From: Azospirillum ramasamyi
GTDB lineage: Bacteria; Pseudomonadota; Alphaproteobacteria; Azospirillales; Azospirillaceae
Assembly: GCF_003233655.1 (NCBI RefSeq)
Contig: NZ_CP029831.1
Coordinates: 189,501 to 253,500 of the forward strand
DNA: 64,000 nt
Direction of reading: 5' to 3'
The translations under genes were made by a program, and so were the position numbers. Of the stretch, positions 12,001 to 19,737 are shown in pieces (position 1 is the first letter of the stretch; every line of letters begins with the position of its first letter). The notes under the pieces were generated by a model. The model ran no database searches. It was not told the DNA's origin and saw only the letters and a list, made by a program, of their open reading frames with translations.

Positions 12001-13769
12001 GCGCCGGCCGGGATGCCGCTGATGGTGATGCTCAGCGACTCCGAACCGTCGGTATCGGTCAGGGCCGGATCGATGACCAGCGGGATGCCGGTGTCCTCGT
12101 CCCCGGTGGCGGAGGTGACGCTCAGCGTCGGGGTGTCGGACACCGGATTGACGGTGACGAGCAACGGCGCGCTGGTGCTGACCGGCGTTGCGGTCCCGTC
12201 GGTGGCGGTGGCCGTGACGGTCAGGGTGAAGTCGGCATCGCTGTTGTAAGGCGGCGTGATCGTCAGGCCGGCGAGCTGCTCCGGGGTCAGCGTCACGCTG
12301 CCGTTCACCACCGCCAGCGCACCGCCGGCATTGCGCAGCACCGCCCCGTCCGGGATGCCGGACAGGGTGATGGTCAGCGTCTCCGACCCATCGGTGTCGG
12401 TCAGGGCCGGGTTGATCGTCAGCGGGATCGCCGTGTCCTCGCTGCCGCTCGCCGCCTGGACGGCCAGGGTCGGCATGTCGGAAACCGGGTTGACCGTGAC
12501 CAGCAGCGGGGCGCTGGTGCTGGCTGGAGCCGCGGTGCCGTCGGTGCTGGTCGCCGTCACCGTCAGGGTGAAGTCCACGTCGCTGTTCAGCGGCGGGATG
12601 ATCGCCAATCCGGTGAGCTGGCCGGGCGTCAGCGTGATGGAGCCGTTGGCGATCGTCAGCGTCTCGCCGGCCGAATTGGTCAGGACCGCGCCGGGCGGGA
12701 TGCCGCTGATGGTGACGCTCAGCGTCTCCGAGCCGTCGGTGTCGGTCAGGGCCGGATCGATCGTGAGCGGAATCGCCGTGTCTTCCGCCCCGGTGGTGGC
12801 GGCGACGCTCAGCGTCGGGGTGTCGGACACCGGATTGACGGTGACCGGCAGGGTCGCGGTGACGCTGTTGGGGGCGGCGGTGCCGTCGGTGCTGGTCGCC
12901 GTGACGGTCAGGGTGAAGCTGTCCCCGCTGTTCGGCGGCGGCGTCAGGGTCAGACCGGGAACCTGCGATGAGGTCAGCAGGATGGTGCCGTTCACCACCG
13001 TCAGGATGGTGCCCGCGGCGTCGCGCAGGATCGCCCCATCCGGGATGCCGGACAGGGTGATGGTCAGCACCTCCGTCCCGCCGGTGTCGGTCAGGGCGGC
13101 ATCGATGTTCAAGGCGATGGCCGTGTCTTCGTCGCCGGACACGCCGTTCACCGACAGGTTCGGCGTGTCGGAAACCGGGGCCGGCGGCGGGGTCGGGGCA
13201 GTCCCCCCACCGGCGGTCGCCGGCGCGGCCTGGACGGCTACTGGCGCCACGATGTCGGGGAGGACCGCGGTGGCGATCACCGGGTCGGGCGCCTCCGCCA
13301 CCGGGGTGTCGGACAAGTCGGCGGACAGTTCGGTGAATGTCGTGGTGGTGCGCGCGTTGGACAGCAGATCAACCCGCTCAGCCGGCGCGGCGGCCGTTCC
13401 GCGGCGCTCCTCCGTCAACAGGCCCGATCCGTCGGGGCCGGAGGGGCCGGAGCCCAGCGTGCCCGGCGTACGCAGCACGTCGCCGGCCAGCAGTTCGGCC
13501 ACTTGCGCCTGGTCGGTCGCCACCGCCACCGATTCGCCGGCCACCTCGCCGGTCTGCACGATGCCGCCGATCATGAGTTCTTCGGCGCCGCGATAGTCGG
13601 TCTGGACATAGCCGAGCGTGTCGTCCGGCCGCTGAAGCTGTACGGAGCTCGCCTCGTGGATCAAGCCGCCCAACCGCGTCGAGTCGACCTGCTGCAGGAG
13701 GGTCAGATCGTCCAGGATCTGACGGTCGTCCACCGACGGGGTGTTGCCCTCAACCGCTTCCTCAGCCAT
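1..13769 (-). CDS. Giant RTX/cadherin-like repeat adhesin, type I secreted (C-terminal end outside window)
   Basis: One uninterrupted minus-strand frame runs from ATG at 13767-13769 to the left edge of the window, giving at least 4589 residues with no stop. I translated stretches at the start, middle and end and the frame is continuous. The N-terminus (about residues 1-200, beginning [10 protein letters not shown]) has no Sec signal peptide, as expected for a type I substrate. It is followed by arrays of ~115-aa Ig/cadherin-like repeats with the recurring motifs [30 protein letters not shown] and [11 protein letters not shown] nonapeptides (GGAGNDT type) lie near residues 1710-1740 and 1850-1990, and an 18-proline tract at residues 3099-3116. 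The visible end ([14 protein letters not shown]) suggests the C-terminal region is near. The divergent neighbours are type I secretion genes. It probably acts as a surface adhesin in biofilm or root attachment; that role is inferred from architecture and context. Confidence 0.9.
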   Translation of the reverse strand, partial: MAEEAVEGNTPSVDDRQILDDLTLLQQVDSTRLGGLIHEASSVQLQRPDDTLGYVQTDYRGAEELMIGGIVQTGEVAGESVAVATDQAQVAELLAGDVLRTPGTLGSGPSGPDGSGLLTEERRGTAAAPAERVDLLSNARTTTTFTELSADLSDTPVAEAPDPVIATAVLPDIVAPVAVQAAPATAGGGTAPTPPPAPVSDTPNLSVNGVSGDEDTAIALNIDAALTDTGGTEVLTITLSGIPDGAILRDAAGTILTVVNGTILLTSSQVPGLTLTPPPNSGDSFTLTVTATSTDGTAAPNSVTATLPVTVNPVSDTPTLSVAATTGAEDTAIPLTIDPALTDTDGSETLSVTISGIPPGAVLTNSAGETLTIANGSITLTPGQLTGLAIIPPLNSDVDFTLTVTATSTDGTAAPASTSAPLLVTVNPVSDMPTLAVQAASGSEDTAIPLTINPALTDTDGSETLTITLSGIPDGAVLRNAGGALAVVNGSVTLTPEQLAGLTITPPYNSDADFTLTVTATATDGTATPVSTSAPLLVTVNPVSDTPTLSVTSATGDEDTGIPLVIDPALTDTDGSESLSITISGIPAGASLRNTAGETLTISNGAITLAPGQLAGLTITPPLNSDVDFTLTVTATARDGGADPASTSAPLLITVNPVTDTPTLSVAAAIGDEDTGIPLTIDPALTDLDGSETLTITISGIPAGASLSNTAGDALVIDNGSIILTPEQLAGLKITPPLNSDVDFDLTVTATAKDGVADPVSVSETLSVTVNPVSDTPDLTVQAATGNEDTAIPLTISPALTDTDGTEVLTIRISGIPDGAKLENTQDGTLTVTGGTITLTPEQLAGLKITPPLNSDVDFTLSVTAIAKDGSAVEATRTEALQVTVNPVSDMPTLTVQAVTGNEDTGIPLTIDPALTDLDGSETLTITISGIPAGASLSNTAGDALVIDNGSIILTPEQLAGLKITPPLNSDVDFDLTVTATAKDGVADPVSVSETLSVTVNPVSDTPDLTVQAATGNEDTAIPLTISPALTDTDGSETLTIRISGIPDGAKLENAQDGTLTVTGGTITLTPEQLAGLKITPPLNSDVDFTLSVTAIAKDGNAVEATRTEALQVTVNPVSDMPTLTVQAVTGNEDTAIPLTISPALTDTDGTEVLTIRISGIPDGAKLENTQDGTLTVTGGTITLTPEQLAGLRITPPLNSDVDFDLTVTAIAKDGSAVEATKSETLRVTVDPVSDMPTLTVQAVTGNEDTAIPLTISPALTDTDGSETLTIRISGIPDGAKLENTQDGTLTVTGGTITLTPEQLAGLRITPPLNSDVDFDLTVTAIAKDGSAVEATKSETLRVTVDPVSDMPTLTVQAVTGNEDTAIPLTISPALTDTDGSETLTIRISGIPDGAKLENTQDGTLTVTGGTITLTPEQLAGLRITPPLNSDVDFDLTVTAIAKDGSAVEATKSETLRVTVDPVTDMPTLTVQAVTGNEDTAIPLTISPALTDTDGSETLTIRISGIPDGAKLENTQDGTLTVTGGTITLTPEQLAGLRITPKEHSDQDFTLSVTAIAKDRDAAEATKTENLHVTVNPVTDTPTLTVNPASGNEDTAIALDITSALTDQDGSETLSIVISGIPSGATLSNTKNGTLTVTNGSITLTADQLAGLKIKPKEDSGDDFTLTVTATALDRGLSPVSVEKTLAVTVVAVADKPTVSVTNVTYKLVTGQNDTLTGTSGNDTLSGGAGNDTIRGGGGDDVIYGDGTGTFTTALSIAAALKDIDGSETISKVTISGVPADATLSAGTRNADGTWTLTEAQLVGLTLTAKEGDSNRPITLTVVATSAEAENTSTADSEPKTLTINFTGTPQGNDSLDGGDGNDTIFGGAGNDTLIGGEGDDSLDGGTGNDLLAGGPGNDTIDGGAGNDTVTYASSAGPVNANLTTGVGTGDGTDVLRNLENVIGSDFNDVITGDGGANKLEGGAGNDTITGGAGVDTIQGGAGDDLSIFTVGTDGGTSSTPELQDGDTGIDTFRVMLTTAQLSDASILADLRTLRDRIEEAAARPDAATRDTDVTKAATLSALGIKVADFERLELYVDGQPVDVRTALNYAPAAEGATTRTNEDVTVTGRLSATDQDTVNGRTDDTLTYKGPGADGESVRLQHGTLVVKSNGEFEYRPDADFSGTETFTFTVTDRYGGTSTATQTITVAPVADPFQITTLDARGNEDAAGGIPLAPTITLKDVDDASPEKVESITLTIPAQLDAAGANLYLDGKLLDRVELRDGGGFSWTIPTTALQADGTTPGVWRIQGLKIVTDPDSDADLNYTLKVGTVDGSGSGASRLEQTATGTIIVDAVADAPKVTAATARTTEDTSVALSIKPTLTDTDGSESISQITISGVPEGASLSAGAVVSTQSDGSTTWTLTPEQLADLRLTPPKDFSGTITLGVVATSKERENGSTADSAKANLKITVTGVADAPIVTPQPASGYEDSAIPLVIDARLSDLTGETLDRITITGVPEGAKLSAGIHNADGSWTLTPAQLSNLSFTPPSNYSGAVTLKITATSVEGTTTATSEPVSLVVTVTAVADTPVLSASHAVGREDTAIPLSVVAALTDRDGSEALTIHVSGIPDGASLSNAAGDTLVVSNGSITLRPEQLAGLKVTPPLNSNTAFDLTFTARATETSNGSFADADPVTVRVEVQGVADVVTPNGPLSACGDEDTAINLRLGDLKLFDNDGSERLSLVISNLPADSWLSLAAGHESGLVYLGNGRWSVDVEYCDELTLTTKKDFAGTVSLKVDVITTDSNGAPVVTVNGVTSGGVLKDTRDLIVTVDPKADEPSVSISASALEDAVGGIPLHIRALTSDVDNSERISAIVVSGLPSWAKLTSTDAGALTDNGDGNWSVDPSRLDNLRLIVPQHRAGDFTITVKVTVVDGADSLTKTYTPTVTITAVADAPVSKAADGSFVAYHVDDHTLTGGVPTDFVLNLNAHLQDMDGSEKLAVTISGVPKGTVLSHGLDNGNGTWTLTAEEYAKAISEEEGGGGGLRLTVKDVNAAGIVHSADTASITLTVNPYTIESEGDRNTSVSDSFVVRWTTSTSPGGGSPDPGGSNGGDNGGGTSPPPPPPPPPPPPPPPPPPLDPDAGSGRLAAVTTAEDTAVALGIEAGLSNLSDVTAVVLSGIPTGASLTNTAGDTLIVVNGSITLTKAQLAGLTLKPASDSDADFTLTLDVASGGNASTRLTQDVIVTAVADSPELTVQPASGDEDTAIALNIAAALKDTDGSEILASVVIEGVPAGATLSAGYLDASTGRWVLTPDQLAGLKFIPPKDASGTFQLSVTAVAREISNADRATTTKTLTVDVAPVSDAPSISASSVTAQEDHAAGLSISAAVANMVGGEAITALRVTVPAGFTLSEGTSLGNGVYDLSGLTPAQRSALTLTPPANFAGTVTLTVAAAARDGTAAEAWSSKTLDVTYTAVADAPRVIVEDTTGAEDTAIALNVSASLVDTDGSETMAVILSGLPDGAVLNRGSNNGDGSWTLKPSELSGLTVTPPRNYSGGMDLTLTATSLESSNKSTAITTANIHVDVTAVADAPTVIVANASGSEDTEIALNLKASLVDTDGSETMSIVLSGIPDGAVLIDANGNRLAPVAGAVGLTAEQLSGLKLLPPPNSGTDFNLTLTATTKEQSTGATATTSQLFRVSVDPVADQPIITAGALIGTEDTVLPLNLSVALSDTDGSERLGLVTITGVPAGALLSAGTRNGDGSWTLTPAQLNGLSLTPPAYSDEAITLTVTAVSIESNGSTATKVVTVPITLNAVSNTPTLAVTAASGNEDTAIRLTIDPALTDKDGSETLTITISGIPDDARLANSAGETLTITGGSITLKPDQLAGLAITPPPNDDADFTLTVTATATDRNNALPVSTSAQLPVTVAPVTDTPTLDVAPATGDEDTRIPLSISALLGDTDGSETLSVTISGIPSGAKLSNSAGDTLTISGGKITLNPKQLAGLEIKPPPNDDNDFTLTVKAIAKDGVAAPVEVSKTLSVTVNPVSDTPTLTVAAASGNEDSAIALTINPALTDSSERLTVTISGIPDGARLTNTAGETLTITGGSITLNPGQLAGLKITPPPNDDTDFTLTVTATSTDGSATPAFVVAQLPVTVTAVSDAPTLVLLPATGVEDGTIPLSITPALIDPSETLTVTISGIPAKATLSNAAGETLTHSNGSITLTPDQLAGLAIKPAPDSGASFTLSVTATSKDGDAPAATTSGTLAVTVTPEADTPDLTVVPAVNGSEDTAIALTITAASTDIDGSETVSVRITGVPSGASLNHGTHNADGSWTLTTAQLAGLTYTPPADATGQVILSVTAIAQDGTDSAEVTRTVTVTVDPVNDKPTLAAGHAAVVIAASAIDHPAVAADATITDVDSSVMSGMSIRIAAGSQAGDTLTLAGMTIDTDPATGHKTVSGTGIEVSWNDATHQLTLAGAAPTATYTEILRHMALTPGGTGARTLEVTVSDDQGLSSDPMALEVLVSGDATMTGSAGADIFYAGSATVSMSGGDGDDLFIFAPLNGDLTINGGAGNWTDVVEVGAFVANAGGNWMEQLDDQGIAYTVDPSG
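690..7480 (-). repeat. Second, more diverged array of Ig/cadherin-like repeats of the adhesin
   Basis: About 20 further repeat units of roughly 100-115 residues lie between the RTX blocks and the C-terminal region. They keep the [20 protein letters not shown], LTPxQLAGL and FTLTVTA landmarks but differ much more in DNA sequence than the central units at 9060-11760. The unit at about 7200-7480 is of a cadherin-like VCBS type (motifs [24 protein letters not shown]). The 18-proline hinge at 4422-4475 splits this array in two. Confidence 0.8.
4422..4475 (-). other. 18-residue polyproline hinge in the adhesin
   Basis: Eighteen consecutive proline codons (CCG, CCT, CCC and CCA mixed) encode residues 3099-3116. 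A Gly/Asn/Ser/Asp-rich stretch ([10 protein letters not shown]) precedes them and LDPD follows. The tract probably forms an extended polyproline II spacer between two repeat arrays. The mixture of codons suggests that the amino-acid run itself is maintained rather than being a recent slippage product. Confidence 0.9.
7780..8640 (-). other. Internal RTX calcium-binding nonapeptide blocks of the adhesin
   Basis: On the minus strand, 8545-8634 encodes a short run ([20 protein letters not shown]) and 8045-8216 a longer run of GGxGNDxxx nonapeptides (motifs [27 protein letters not shown]). A further group ([18 protein letters not shown]) lies at about 7800-7925. One Ig-like repeat separates the first run from the second. 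RTX nonapeptides bind calcium and fold as beta-rolls after type I export. They are usually near the C-terminus, so their place at residues ~1710-1990 of a protein longer than 4589 residues is unusual. Confidence 0.85.
8650..13175 (-). repeat. Tandem array of ~345-bp (115-aa) Ig/cadherin-like repeats, N-terminal block
   Basis: About 13 consecutive repeat units lie inside the adhesin gene. A marker string (ctgttcagcggcgg or a close variant) recurs at 9481, 9826, 10171, 10516, 10861, 11206, 11551, 11896, 12241, 12583 and 12928. That is a spacing of 345 nt, with one of 342, so each unit is 115 residues and in frame. Units between about 9060 and 11760 are nearly identical at DNA level, while the outer ones have diverged. 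This points to recent expansion or homogenisation of the central copies. Each unit has the plan V-x-D-T-P-T-L ... EDTAIPL ... TDTDGSE ... SGIP ... LTPEQLAGL ... DFTLTVTA. Confidence 0.9.
10360..11740 (-). repeat. Higher-order 690-bp tandem duplication within the repeat array
   Basis: Two 345-bp units have been copied as a pair. The stretch from about 10360 to 11050 recurs at about 11050 to 11740 with only scattered single-base differences. For example, the segments beginning gtcaggtcgggagtatccg at about 10741 and 11431, and ggttcactgttacctgcag / ggttcaccgttacctgcag at about 10422 and 11112, are 690 nt apart. The boundaries are approximate because the flanking units are also similar. Confidence 0.75.
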
Positions 13770-13963
13770 CGGACCGCTCCATAAGTCGGGTGCAAAATCG
13801 CGCCACGCTACACGTCACGACGCTAGGTTCTAGCGCCCCCACTTGCTTGTGATAAGAAATTTCCTGTGATGATTTTCAACAGCTTGGCTGGCATCCCACC
13901 CGCCGCCGCCCCGCGGCCATAGGTGCCCGAAGGACGGAAAAGCATTTTGGAATAAACATTTAA

Positions 13964-13993
13964 CACCCCTTTCGCGCAGTTTCGAAAGGGGTG
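13964..13993. promoter_or_regulatory. Perfect 11-bp inverted repeat in the divergent adhesin / secretion-gene promoter region
   Basis: The 322-bp gap 13770-14091 separates the divergent adhesin and ABC-transporter genes and is more A/T-rich than the flanking coding DNA. It contains CACCCCTTTCG (13964-13974), an 8-nt loop, and its exact reverse complement CGAAAGGGGTG (13983-13993). No T-run follows on either strand, so a regulator-binding site or mRNA-leader structure is more likely than a terminator. A 78-codon open frame across the gap (13823-14059, minus) has no recognisable protein character. Confidence 0.55.
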
Positions 13994-14091
13994 CGCGAAG
14001 GAAGCTTTGCCACTCGGTTGCCTTTTGTTGCTATTCGTGGATTTACCTATCACTAGCAATTATGCTGTTGATTGGCTGCTAGGTTAACCCT

Positions 14092-17000
14092 GTGCCCAGG
14101 TTGGTCGTTTTGCAGCCCGCATCCCCCTCTGCCACCCGCATCGAACCGTCCGCCGCCCACGCATCGGCGAAGACCGCATCGGCGAAAGCCGCCGCCGCCC
14201 ACGACCGGGCGGCGGAAAAGGCCGCGCGTCGTCTGCTGTCGGGCATGTTGGGTCCGCGCCGTGACCGGGCCATGCTGGTGCTGGCTTCCTTCGCGCTGAA
14301 CGTCTTCGGGCTGGCGCTGCCGGTGACGCTGCTGCACGTCTACGACCGCATCCTGCCCAACGAGTCCTACGGCACCATGCTGCTGCTCGGCATCGGCTGC
14401 GGGGTGGCGGTGGTGATGGAGGCGATCCTGCGGGTGGCGCGCTCGGCGCTGACCACCTGGATGGGCGCCCGGATCGAACACCGGTCGAGCGCGTCGCTGA
14501 TCGACCGCCTGATGCACATGCCGCTGAACGCCTTTTCCCAGCAAGGGATCGGCACTCATTTCGAGGTCTACCGCGCCATCAAGATGGTGCGCGAGTTCTA
14601 CTCGGGCCAAGCGCTGCAATCGGCCATCGACATCCCCTTCGCCGTGCTCTACCTGGGGCTGATCGCGCTGCTGGCCGGCTGGCTGGTGCTGATCCCGCTG
14701 GGCGTGCTGGCGCTGTTCCTGGTGGTCGGCGCCGTCCTGGGCCGCCGGATGCGCCGGGCGCTGGAGAACCGCCATGTGCTGGAGGAGCGCCGCCTGAACT
14801 TCATCAGCGAGGTGCTGAGCGGCGTCCACACGGTCAAGGGGCTGGGGGCGGAGGCCGGCCTGCTGCGCCGCCACGAGCGCCTTCAGCAGGGCTGCAGCGA
14901 GGAGGACTTCAACGTCGCCCGGCTGAGCGGCTCCGCCTCCGTCGTCGCAACCACCCTGTCGCAGGCGACGATGATGCTGGTGGTCATCCTGGGCAGCGTT
15001 TCGGTCATCGACGGGATGATGACGACCGGCGTGCTCACCGCCTGCTCGATGCTGGCCGGGCGCTGCGTCCAGCCGGTGCAGTCGCTGTTCGACCGCTGGG
15101 TGCGCTATCAGTCGGTGACGCTGTCGCTGCGCCGCATCGGCCATGTCCTGCTGGAGGTCGGGTCCGACGGGGGCACGCTGCGGGCTGGGGATCAGACTGG
15201 GAATGGGGCCGCGGACGCGGTGGAGGAGCCGCTCCTCCCCGGCACGATCGAGATGGACAAGGTCCGCTTCGCCTATGAGCGCGGACCGGAGATCCTGACC
15301 GACCTGTCGCTGAGCGTCGGGCCGGGCGAGTTCCTGGGCATCGTCGCGACCAATTCGACGGGCAAGACGACCCTGCTGCGCCTGATCCTGGGCGTGCTGC
15401 GGCCGAACTCCGGCGAGGTGCGGGTGGGCGTGCGCAGCCGGACCGACACCGACGCCATGATCGGCATCGGCGGCGTCGTCTATGTCGGCGAGCATCCGGA
15501 GCTGTTCAAAGGCACCATCCTGCAGAACCTGACCCTGTTCGACCCCGGGCGGGCCGATCTGGCGATGGAGGTCTGCCGCCGCCTCGGGCTCGACCGCCGC
15601 ATCGCCAGCCTGCCGCAGGGCTACGAAACCATCGTCGGCGACGCCTCGCAGGAGGCGCTGCCGCGCGGCGCCCGCCAGATGATCTGCCTCGCCCGCGCGC
15701 TGGTCCGCGAGCCGGCGGTGCTGCTGCTGGACGAGCCGAACTCCTCCCTCGACACCGAATCCGACCGGCAGTTCCGCCGCGCGCTGGAGGAGCTGCGGGG
15801 CAGCGTCACCATCCTGCTGGTGACCAGCCGCCCGTCACTGCTGACGCTGGCCGACCGGGTGGTGCAGATCGTCGAAGGCCATGCGGTCAGCCGCGGCCCG
15901 GCCGGCGGTGAAGCCGCAGGCGCCCAGCCCGCCCTCCCCGCCCCCAACGCCGGCACGCCGCCGGCCGGCGGGACCGCCGTGCCGGATGCCGAACCCATCC
16001 GCGCCGCCCACGACGATGGCGACATCCTGCGCCGCCGCCTGTCGGAGGCGTCGGCGGTGGGCGCCTGCATGGTGCCGCTGCTGGATGCGCTCGGCTGGCG
16101 CGGCGCCCCGCAGACCCTGGCGGAAGCCCTGCCGCACTTCTCCGAGGTGCAGACGGTGGAGGAGATGTGCGACGTCCTCCAGCGCCTTCATTTCGAGGGG
16201 CGCAGCCTGCGCATCGACCTCGCGCGGCCTGATCCGTCGCTGATGCCCTGCCTGTTCCGCAGCCGCGATGGCGGCGTCTACACCCTGCTGTCCGCCGATG
16301 CCGACGGCGTCGTCGCCTTCAGCGGCCAGTCGCGCGACACGATGACGCTGAATTTCGGCAAGGGAACCGCCTATGCCTTCAACCCTCTGGAGACCACGAC
16401 CGGCGCCGGGACTCAGAACTGGGTCGGCACGGTCATCCATGGCTACATGCCGCTCCTATGGGCCGTTCTGGGGCTGAGCGCCGTCATCAACCTGCTGTCG
16501 GTCGCCGCCCCGCTGTTCACCATGGCGATCTACGACAAGGTGATCGGCACGGGATCCTTCGACACGCTCGCCACCATCGCCGTGGGCGCGGCGCTGGTGA
16601 TCGGCGGCGATTTCGCCCTGCGCCAGATTCGCGGCCGGGCGCTGGCCCATGCCGGATCGCGCATCGCCCGGACCATCAGCAACGCCACCATCGACCGCAT
16701 CCTGATGCTGCCGGTGGGCATGAGCGAGCGTGCCGCCATCGGCACGCAGATCGCGCGGGTGAAGGATCTGGAATCGATCCGCGATTTCATCAGCCAGGGA
16801 CAGGTTGCTGCCCTGTTCGACGTGCCCTTCGCCCTGTTCTACCTGGGCGTCCTGGCGGTTCTGGGCGGCCCGCTGGCGCTGGTTCCGCTGGGCGCCGTGC
16901 TGATCATCGCCGCCATCGGCGCCGCCGTCCATCCGCTGGTGCGCGCCCGCACCGGAACCACCGCCCGCGCCGACACCGAGCGGCAGGAATTCTTCGTGGA

Positions 17001-18237
17001 GATGGTCGCCAAGATGCCGGCGCTGCGTGCCATCGGCGGCCTCGCCCATTGGCGCGACCGCTACGATCGCCTCTCCGCCCGCACCGCCCGGTCGGGCCAC
17101 ACCGCCGCCAACCTGTCGGCCACCCATGCGGCGCTGGCCGGCCTGGTGGTGCCGATCGCCGGTCTCGCCACCGTCGGCGTCGGCGCGCTCCAGGTCTTCA
17201 CCGGCACGATGACGCCGGGCGCGCTGATGGCGTCGATGATGCTGCTGTGGCGGGTGATGGTGCCGCTGCAGACCGCCGTCTCCATGCTGCCGCGCATCGA
17301 GCAGCTGCGCGCGAACGCCCGCCAGATCAACGGCCTGATGAGCATCCGGCCCGAGCGCGAGCCTCGTTGCGCCACCCTGCCGCCGCGCAAGCTGAAGGGC
17401 GAGGTGTCCTTCTCCCGCGTTTCGCTGCGCTATCGGAACGATGCCGATCCGGCCCTGGTCGGCGTGTCCTTCACGGTCAAGCCGGGGCAGATCGTCGCCA
17501 TCGTCGGCTCGGACGGCGCCGGCAAGTCGTCGCTGCTGAAGGTGATGCTGGGGCTCTACGCGCCGCAGGCCGGCAACGTGCGCATCGACGGGATCGACAT
17601 CCGCCAGATGGACCCGATCGACCTGCGCAAGTCGGTCGGCTATGTCCCGCAGGCCAGCACCCTGTTCTACGGCACCATCGCCCAGAACCTGCGCTTCGCC
17701 GACCAGACCGCCGACGATTCCGAACTGCGCTGGGCGCTGTCGCTTGCGGGCGCCCTGGACGAGGTGGAGGCGCTGCCGCGCGGCCTGGACACCCGCATCG
17801 GCGACAACCAGTCGCTGCGCCTGTCCCCCAGCCTGACGCAGAAGATCTGCCTTGCCCGTGCCTATATCCGCCGACCGCGCATCCTGCTGCTCGACGAGCC
17901 GGCCAGCCGGTTGGATTTCGAGGGCGACAAGGCCCTGCTTGCAGCGCTGTCCGCGTTGCGCGGACACAGCACCATCTTCCTCGTCACCCACCGGCCGAGC
18001 CACCTGACGCTGGCCGACACGGTGCTGACCATGGATGCCGGCATGATCGCCCCGGCCGGCCCGGCCGGCGGGCTGCCCGGCCCGCGGCCCGCCGCTCCCG
18101 GAGCGGGGCCCGCAACCGGACCGATGGGCGGTCCGGCCGGCGGCGGCAACAGCGTCGCCAACACCATCGCCGGGGCGCTGCTGGGCGGGATCGGGTTGCC
18201 TCGCCCGCCCGGCGGCGTCGCCACGCGCCAGCACTGA
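14092..18237 (+). CDS. Tandem-fused type I secretion ABC transporter (two TMD-NBD halves, C39-like domain between)
   Basis: The 1381-aa protein is about twice the length of a normal type I exporter (about 700 aa). Half 1 has a transmembrane region (about residues 60-330) and an NBD with Walker A VATNSTGKTT near 418, a signature-position motif LPRGARQ near 522, Walker B VLLLDEP near 542, and Ser in place of the H-loop His (VTSRPS). A Pro/Ala linker and a C39-peptidase-like domain without an evident catalytic Cys follow (about 640-770). Half 2 has a second transmembrane region and an NBD with Walker A GSDGAGKSS near 1138, signature LSPSLTQ near 1243, Walker B ILLLDEP and a normal VTHRPS. Neither signature keeps LSGGQ. 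It probably exports the divergent giant adhesin. The start is the GTG at 14092; the first ~50 residues are low complexity and a later start is possible. Confidence 0.88.
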   Translation: MPRLVVLQPASPSATRIEPSAAHASAKTASAKAAAAHDRAAEKAARRLLSGMLGPRRDRAMLVLASFALNVFGLALPVTLLHVYDRILPNESYGTMLLLGIGCGVAVVMEAILRVARSALTTWMGARIEHRSSASLIDRLMHMPLNAFSQQGIGTHFEVYRAIKMVREFYSGQALQSAIDIPFAVLYLGLIALLAGWLVLIPLGVLALFLVVGAVLGRRMRRALENRHVLEERRLNFISEVLSGVHTVKGLGAEAGLLRRHERLQQGCSEEDFNVARLSGSASVVATTLSQATMMLVVILGSVSVIDGMMTTGVLTACSMLAGRCVQPVQSLFDRWVRYQSVTLSLRRIGHVLLEVGSDGGTLRAGDQTGNGAADAVEEPLLPGTIEMDKVRFAYERGPEILTDLSLSVGPGEFLGIVATNSTGKTTLLRLILGVLRPNSGEVRVGVRSRTDTDAMIGIGGVVYVGEHPELFKGTILQNLTLFDPGRADLAMEVCRRLGLDRRIASLPQGYETIVGDASQEALPRGARQMICLARALVREPAVLLLDEPNSSLDTESDRQFRRALEELRGSVTILLVTSRPSLLTLADRVVQIVEGHAVSRGPAGGEAAGAQPALPAPNAGTPPAGGTAVPDAEPIRAAHDDGDILRRRLSEASAVGACMVPLLDALGWRGAPQTLAEALPHFSEVQTVEEMCDVLQRLHFEGRSLRIDLARPDPSLMPCLFRSRDGGVYTLLSADADGVVAFSGQSRDTMTLNFGKGTAYAFNPLETTTGAGTQNWVGTVIHGYMPLLWAVLGLSAVINLLSVAAPLFTMAIYDKVIGTGSFDTLATIAVGAALVIGGDFALRQIRGRALAHAGSRIARTISNATIDRILMLPVGMSERAAIGTQIARVKDLESIRDFISQGQVAALFDVPFALFYLGVLAVLGGPLALVPLGAVLIIAAIGAAVHPLVRARTGTTARADTERQEFFVEMVAKMPALRAIGGLAHWRDRYDRLSARTARSGHTAANLSATHAALAGLVVPIAGLATVGVGALQVFTGTMTPGALMASMMLLWRVMVPLQTAVSMLPRIEQLRANARQINGLMSIRPEREPRCATLPPRKLKGEVSFSRVSLRYRNDADPALVGVSFTVKPGQIVAIVGSDGAGKSSLLKVMLGLYAPQAGNVRIDGIDIRQMDPIDLRKSVGYVPQASTLFYGTIAQNLRFADQTADDSELRWALSLAGALDEVEALPRGLDTRIGDNQSLRLSPSLTQKICLARAYIRRPRILLLDEPASRLDFEGDKALLAALSALRGHSTIFLVTHRPSHLTLADTVLTMDAGMIAPAGPAGGLPGPRPAAPGAGPATGPMGGPAGGGNSVANTIAGALLGGIGLPRPPGGVATRQH

Positions 18238-18268
18238 TCCGCCTTTCCCCATTCCTCTCCGATCGCGT

Positions 18269-19603
18269 GTGAACAGCAACATGGCCGCTTCAGACCTCGC
18301 CCGCCCCACCGGCAAATCGCTCAGCGCCGACGATGCGACGCTGTCGCTGGTCCGCGCCACCATCGTCGTGCTGGTCCTGCTGATGGGGGCCCTGCTCGCC
18401 TGGGCCACGATGATGCCGGTCAAGGAGGCCGTCGTCACCGCCGGGCAGGTGGTGCCGTCCGGCAACGCCCAGGTGGTCCAGCATCTGGAAGGCGGCATCG
18501 TGTCCACCATCCTGGTCAAGGAGACCGATCTGGTGGAGGCCGGCCAGCCCCTGATCGTCTTCGACCCCAAGCAGGTCCAGGCGGAGCGGGAGCAGATGAA
18601 CGCCCGCCTGCTGACGCTGGAACTGCGGGCGGAGCGGCTGCGCGCCTTCGCCGCCGGGCGGGAGCCGGAATTCCTGCGCGTCGCCGGCGCCGACACGCCG
18701 CAGGCGGAGGCGCAGATCGCCGACCAGCGCCTGATCTACGACACCCAGAGCCAGGCCCGCGACACCGCCATCGCCGTGCTGCGCGCCCAGGTCTCCCAGC
18801 GGGAGGCGGAACTGGCGCTGTATGAGGGCCAGCTCGCCAGCATCAAGGACCAGATCACCTTCATCACCGGATCGGTCGACATCCGCAACAAGCTGGAATT
18901 GATGGGGCTGTCGTCCAAGCTGCAATCGCTGGAAACCCAGCGCGAACAGTCCCGCCTAATGGGCGAGCAGCGGCGGATCGAGGGACAGATCATCGCCACC
19001 CATCAGGCGATCACCGAGGCCGGCAACCGCATCCTCGACCAGACGGCCAAGCTGGCGCAGGACGCGGTCAACGAGATGGGCACCGTCACCGCCGAGATCG
19101 CCCAGCTGCGCGAGGCCCGCGCAAAGCTGGACGACCGTTCCCAGCGGCTGACCGTGCTGGCGCCGGTGCGCGGGCTGGTGCAGGATCTGCGCATCAACAC
19201 CGTCGGCGCCGTGGTGCCGGAGGGCGGCGTGCTGATGCAGATCGTCCCGATCGACCATGAGATGACGGTCGAGGCCCATGTCACCCCGCGCGACGTCGGC
19301 CACCTTCATGTCGGGCAGGAGGCGACGGTCAAGGTGCTGACCTACGACTTCGCCCGCTACGGCGCCATCACCGGCACGCTGCAGCGCATCTCCGCCTCCA
19401 CCTTCCTGGACGAGCAGCACCGCCCCTACTACAAGGCGGTCATCGCGCTCAGCCGCAACCATGTCGGCCGCGACGATGCCCAGCACCCGATTCTGCCCGG
19501 CATGACGACCCAGGTGGAAATGACCACCGGCGAGCGGTCGCTGCTGGAATACCTGCTGAAGCCCATCTACTTCGCCCTGTCCGACAGCTTCAACGAGCGG
19601 TGA
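18269..19603 (+). CDS. HlyD-family type I secretion membrane fusion protein
   Basis: The 444-aa protein has one N-terminal membrane segment (about residues 30-50, IVVLVLLMGALLAWATMM) and then a lipoyl/barrel-sandwich segment with QHLEGGIV, typical of LapC/PrtE/HlyD adaptors. Long coiled-coil hairpins follow (about 95-290, rich in Glu/Gln/Arg), then the closing half-lipoyl and beta-barrel region (APVRGLVQDL, PIDHEMTVEAHV). It begins 31 nt after the ABC gene and is almost certainly co-transcribed with it. It would bridge the inner-membrane exporter to a TolC-like outer-membrane channel, which is not encoded in this window. The start is the GTG at 18269; ATG at 18281 is an in-frame alternative. 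Confidence 0.93.
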   Translation: MNSNMAASDLARPTGKSLSADDATLSLVRATIVVLVLLMGALLAWATMMPVKEAVVTAGQVVPSGNAQVVQHLEGGIVSTILVKETDLVEAGQPLIVFDPKQVQAEREQMNARLLTLELRAERLRAFAAGREPEFLRVAGADTPQAEAQIADQRLIYDTQSQARDTAIAVLRAQVSQREAELALYEGQLASIKDQITFITGSVDIRNKLELMGLSSKLQSLETQREQSRLMGEQRRIEGQIIATHQAITEAGNRILDQTAKLAQDAVNEMGTVTAEIAQLREARAKLDDRSQRLTVLAPVRGLVQDLRINTVGAVVPEGGVLMQIVPIDHEMTVEAHVTPRDVGHLHVGQEATVKVLTYDFARYGAITGTLQRISASTFLDEQHRPYYKAVIALSRNHVGRDDAQHPILPGMTTQVEMTTGERSLLEYLLKPIYFALSDSFNER

Positions 19604-19613
19604 GGATCGCCCT

Positions 19614-19644
19614 TCGCCGGCCCTGCCCGACAAATGGCCGGCGA
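19614..19644 (+). terminator. Hairpin terminator candidate after the type I secretion operon
   Basis: TCGCCGGCC (19614-19622) pairs perfectly with GGCCGGCGA (19636-19644) across a 13-nt loop. A short T-rich stretch (ttgttc) follows. It lies 10 nt after the hlyD-like stop codon. The T-run is weak, so efficiency is uncertain. Confidence 0.55.
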
Positions 19645-19718
19645 TTGTTCATCCCAGCCGAATTGTGTTGCCGCTGACCCGGTATTTATTGGCATGCCCA
19701 CGGGAGCCACACTCTACC

Positions 19719-19730
19719 GCATTGCAATGC
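19719..19730. promoter_or_regulatory. 12-bp perfect palindrome upstream of the hydrolase/efflux operon
   Basis: GCATTGCAATGC is a perfect 12-bp palindrome lying 7 nt before the first possible start of the hydrolase gene. Its position fits an operator for a repressor of the efflux operon, but no regulator gene is adjacent, so function is a guess. Confidence 0.3.
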
Positions 19731-19737
19731 GGGAGGG

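Noticed and set aside
360..12971. Long plus-strand open frames (1324 and 2771 codons) over the left 13 kb
   Set aside because: Their translations are Arg/Gly/Asp/Gln-rich low-complexity text repeating in step with the 345-bp units. The minus strand carries a coherent adhesin over the same DNA, so these are antisense artefacts.
8650..13175. Regular direct repeats considered as a CRISPR-like or minisatellite array
   Set aside because: Units are 345 bp, in frame and encode a conserved protein domain; there are no short repeats with unique spacers.
13386..13397. Possible LapG-type protease site (Thr-Ala-Ala-Ala) near adhesin residue 125
   Set aside because: The position fits LapA-like retention modules, but the known motif is TAAG-like with Gly last, and no lapD or lapG gene is in the window.
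16456..18696. 746-codon minus-strand open frame over the exporter gene
   Set aside because: It lies antisense to the well-supported ABC exporter and has no recognisable domains.
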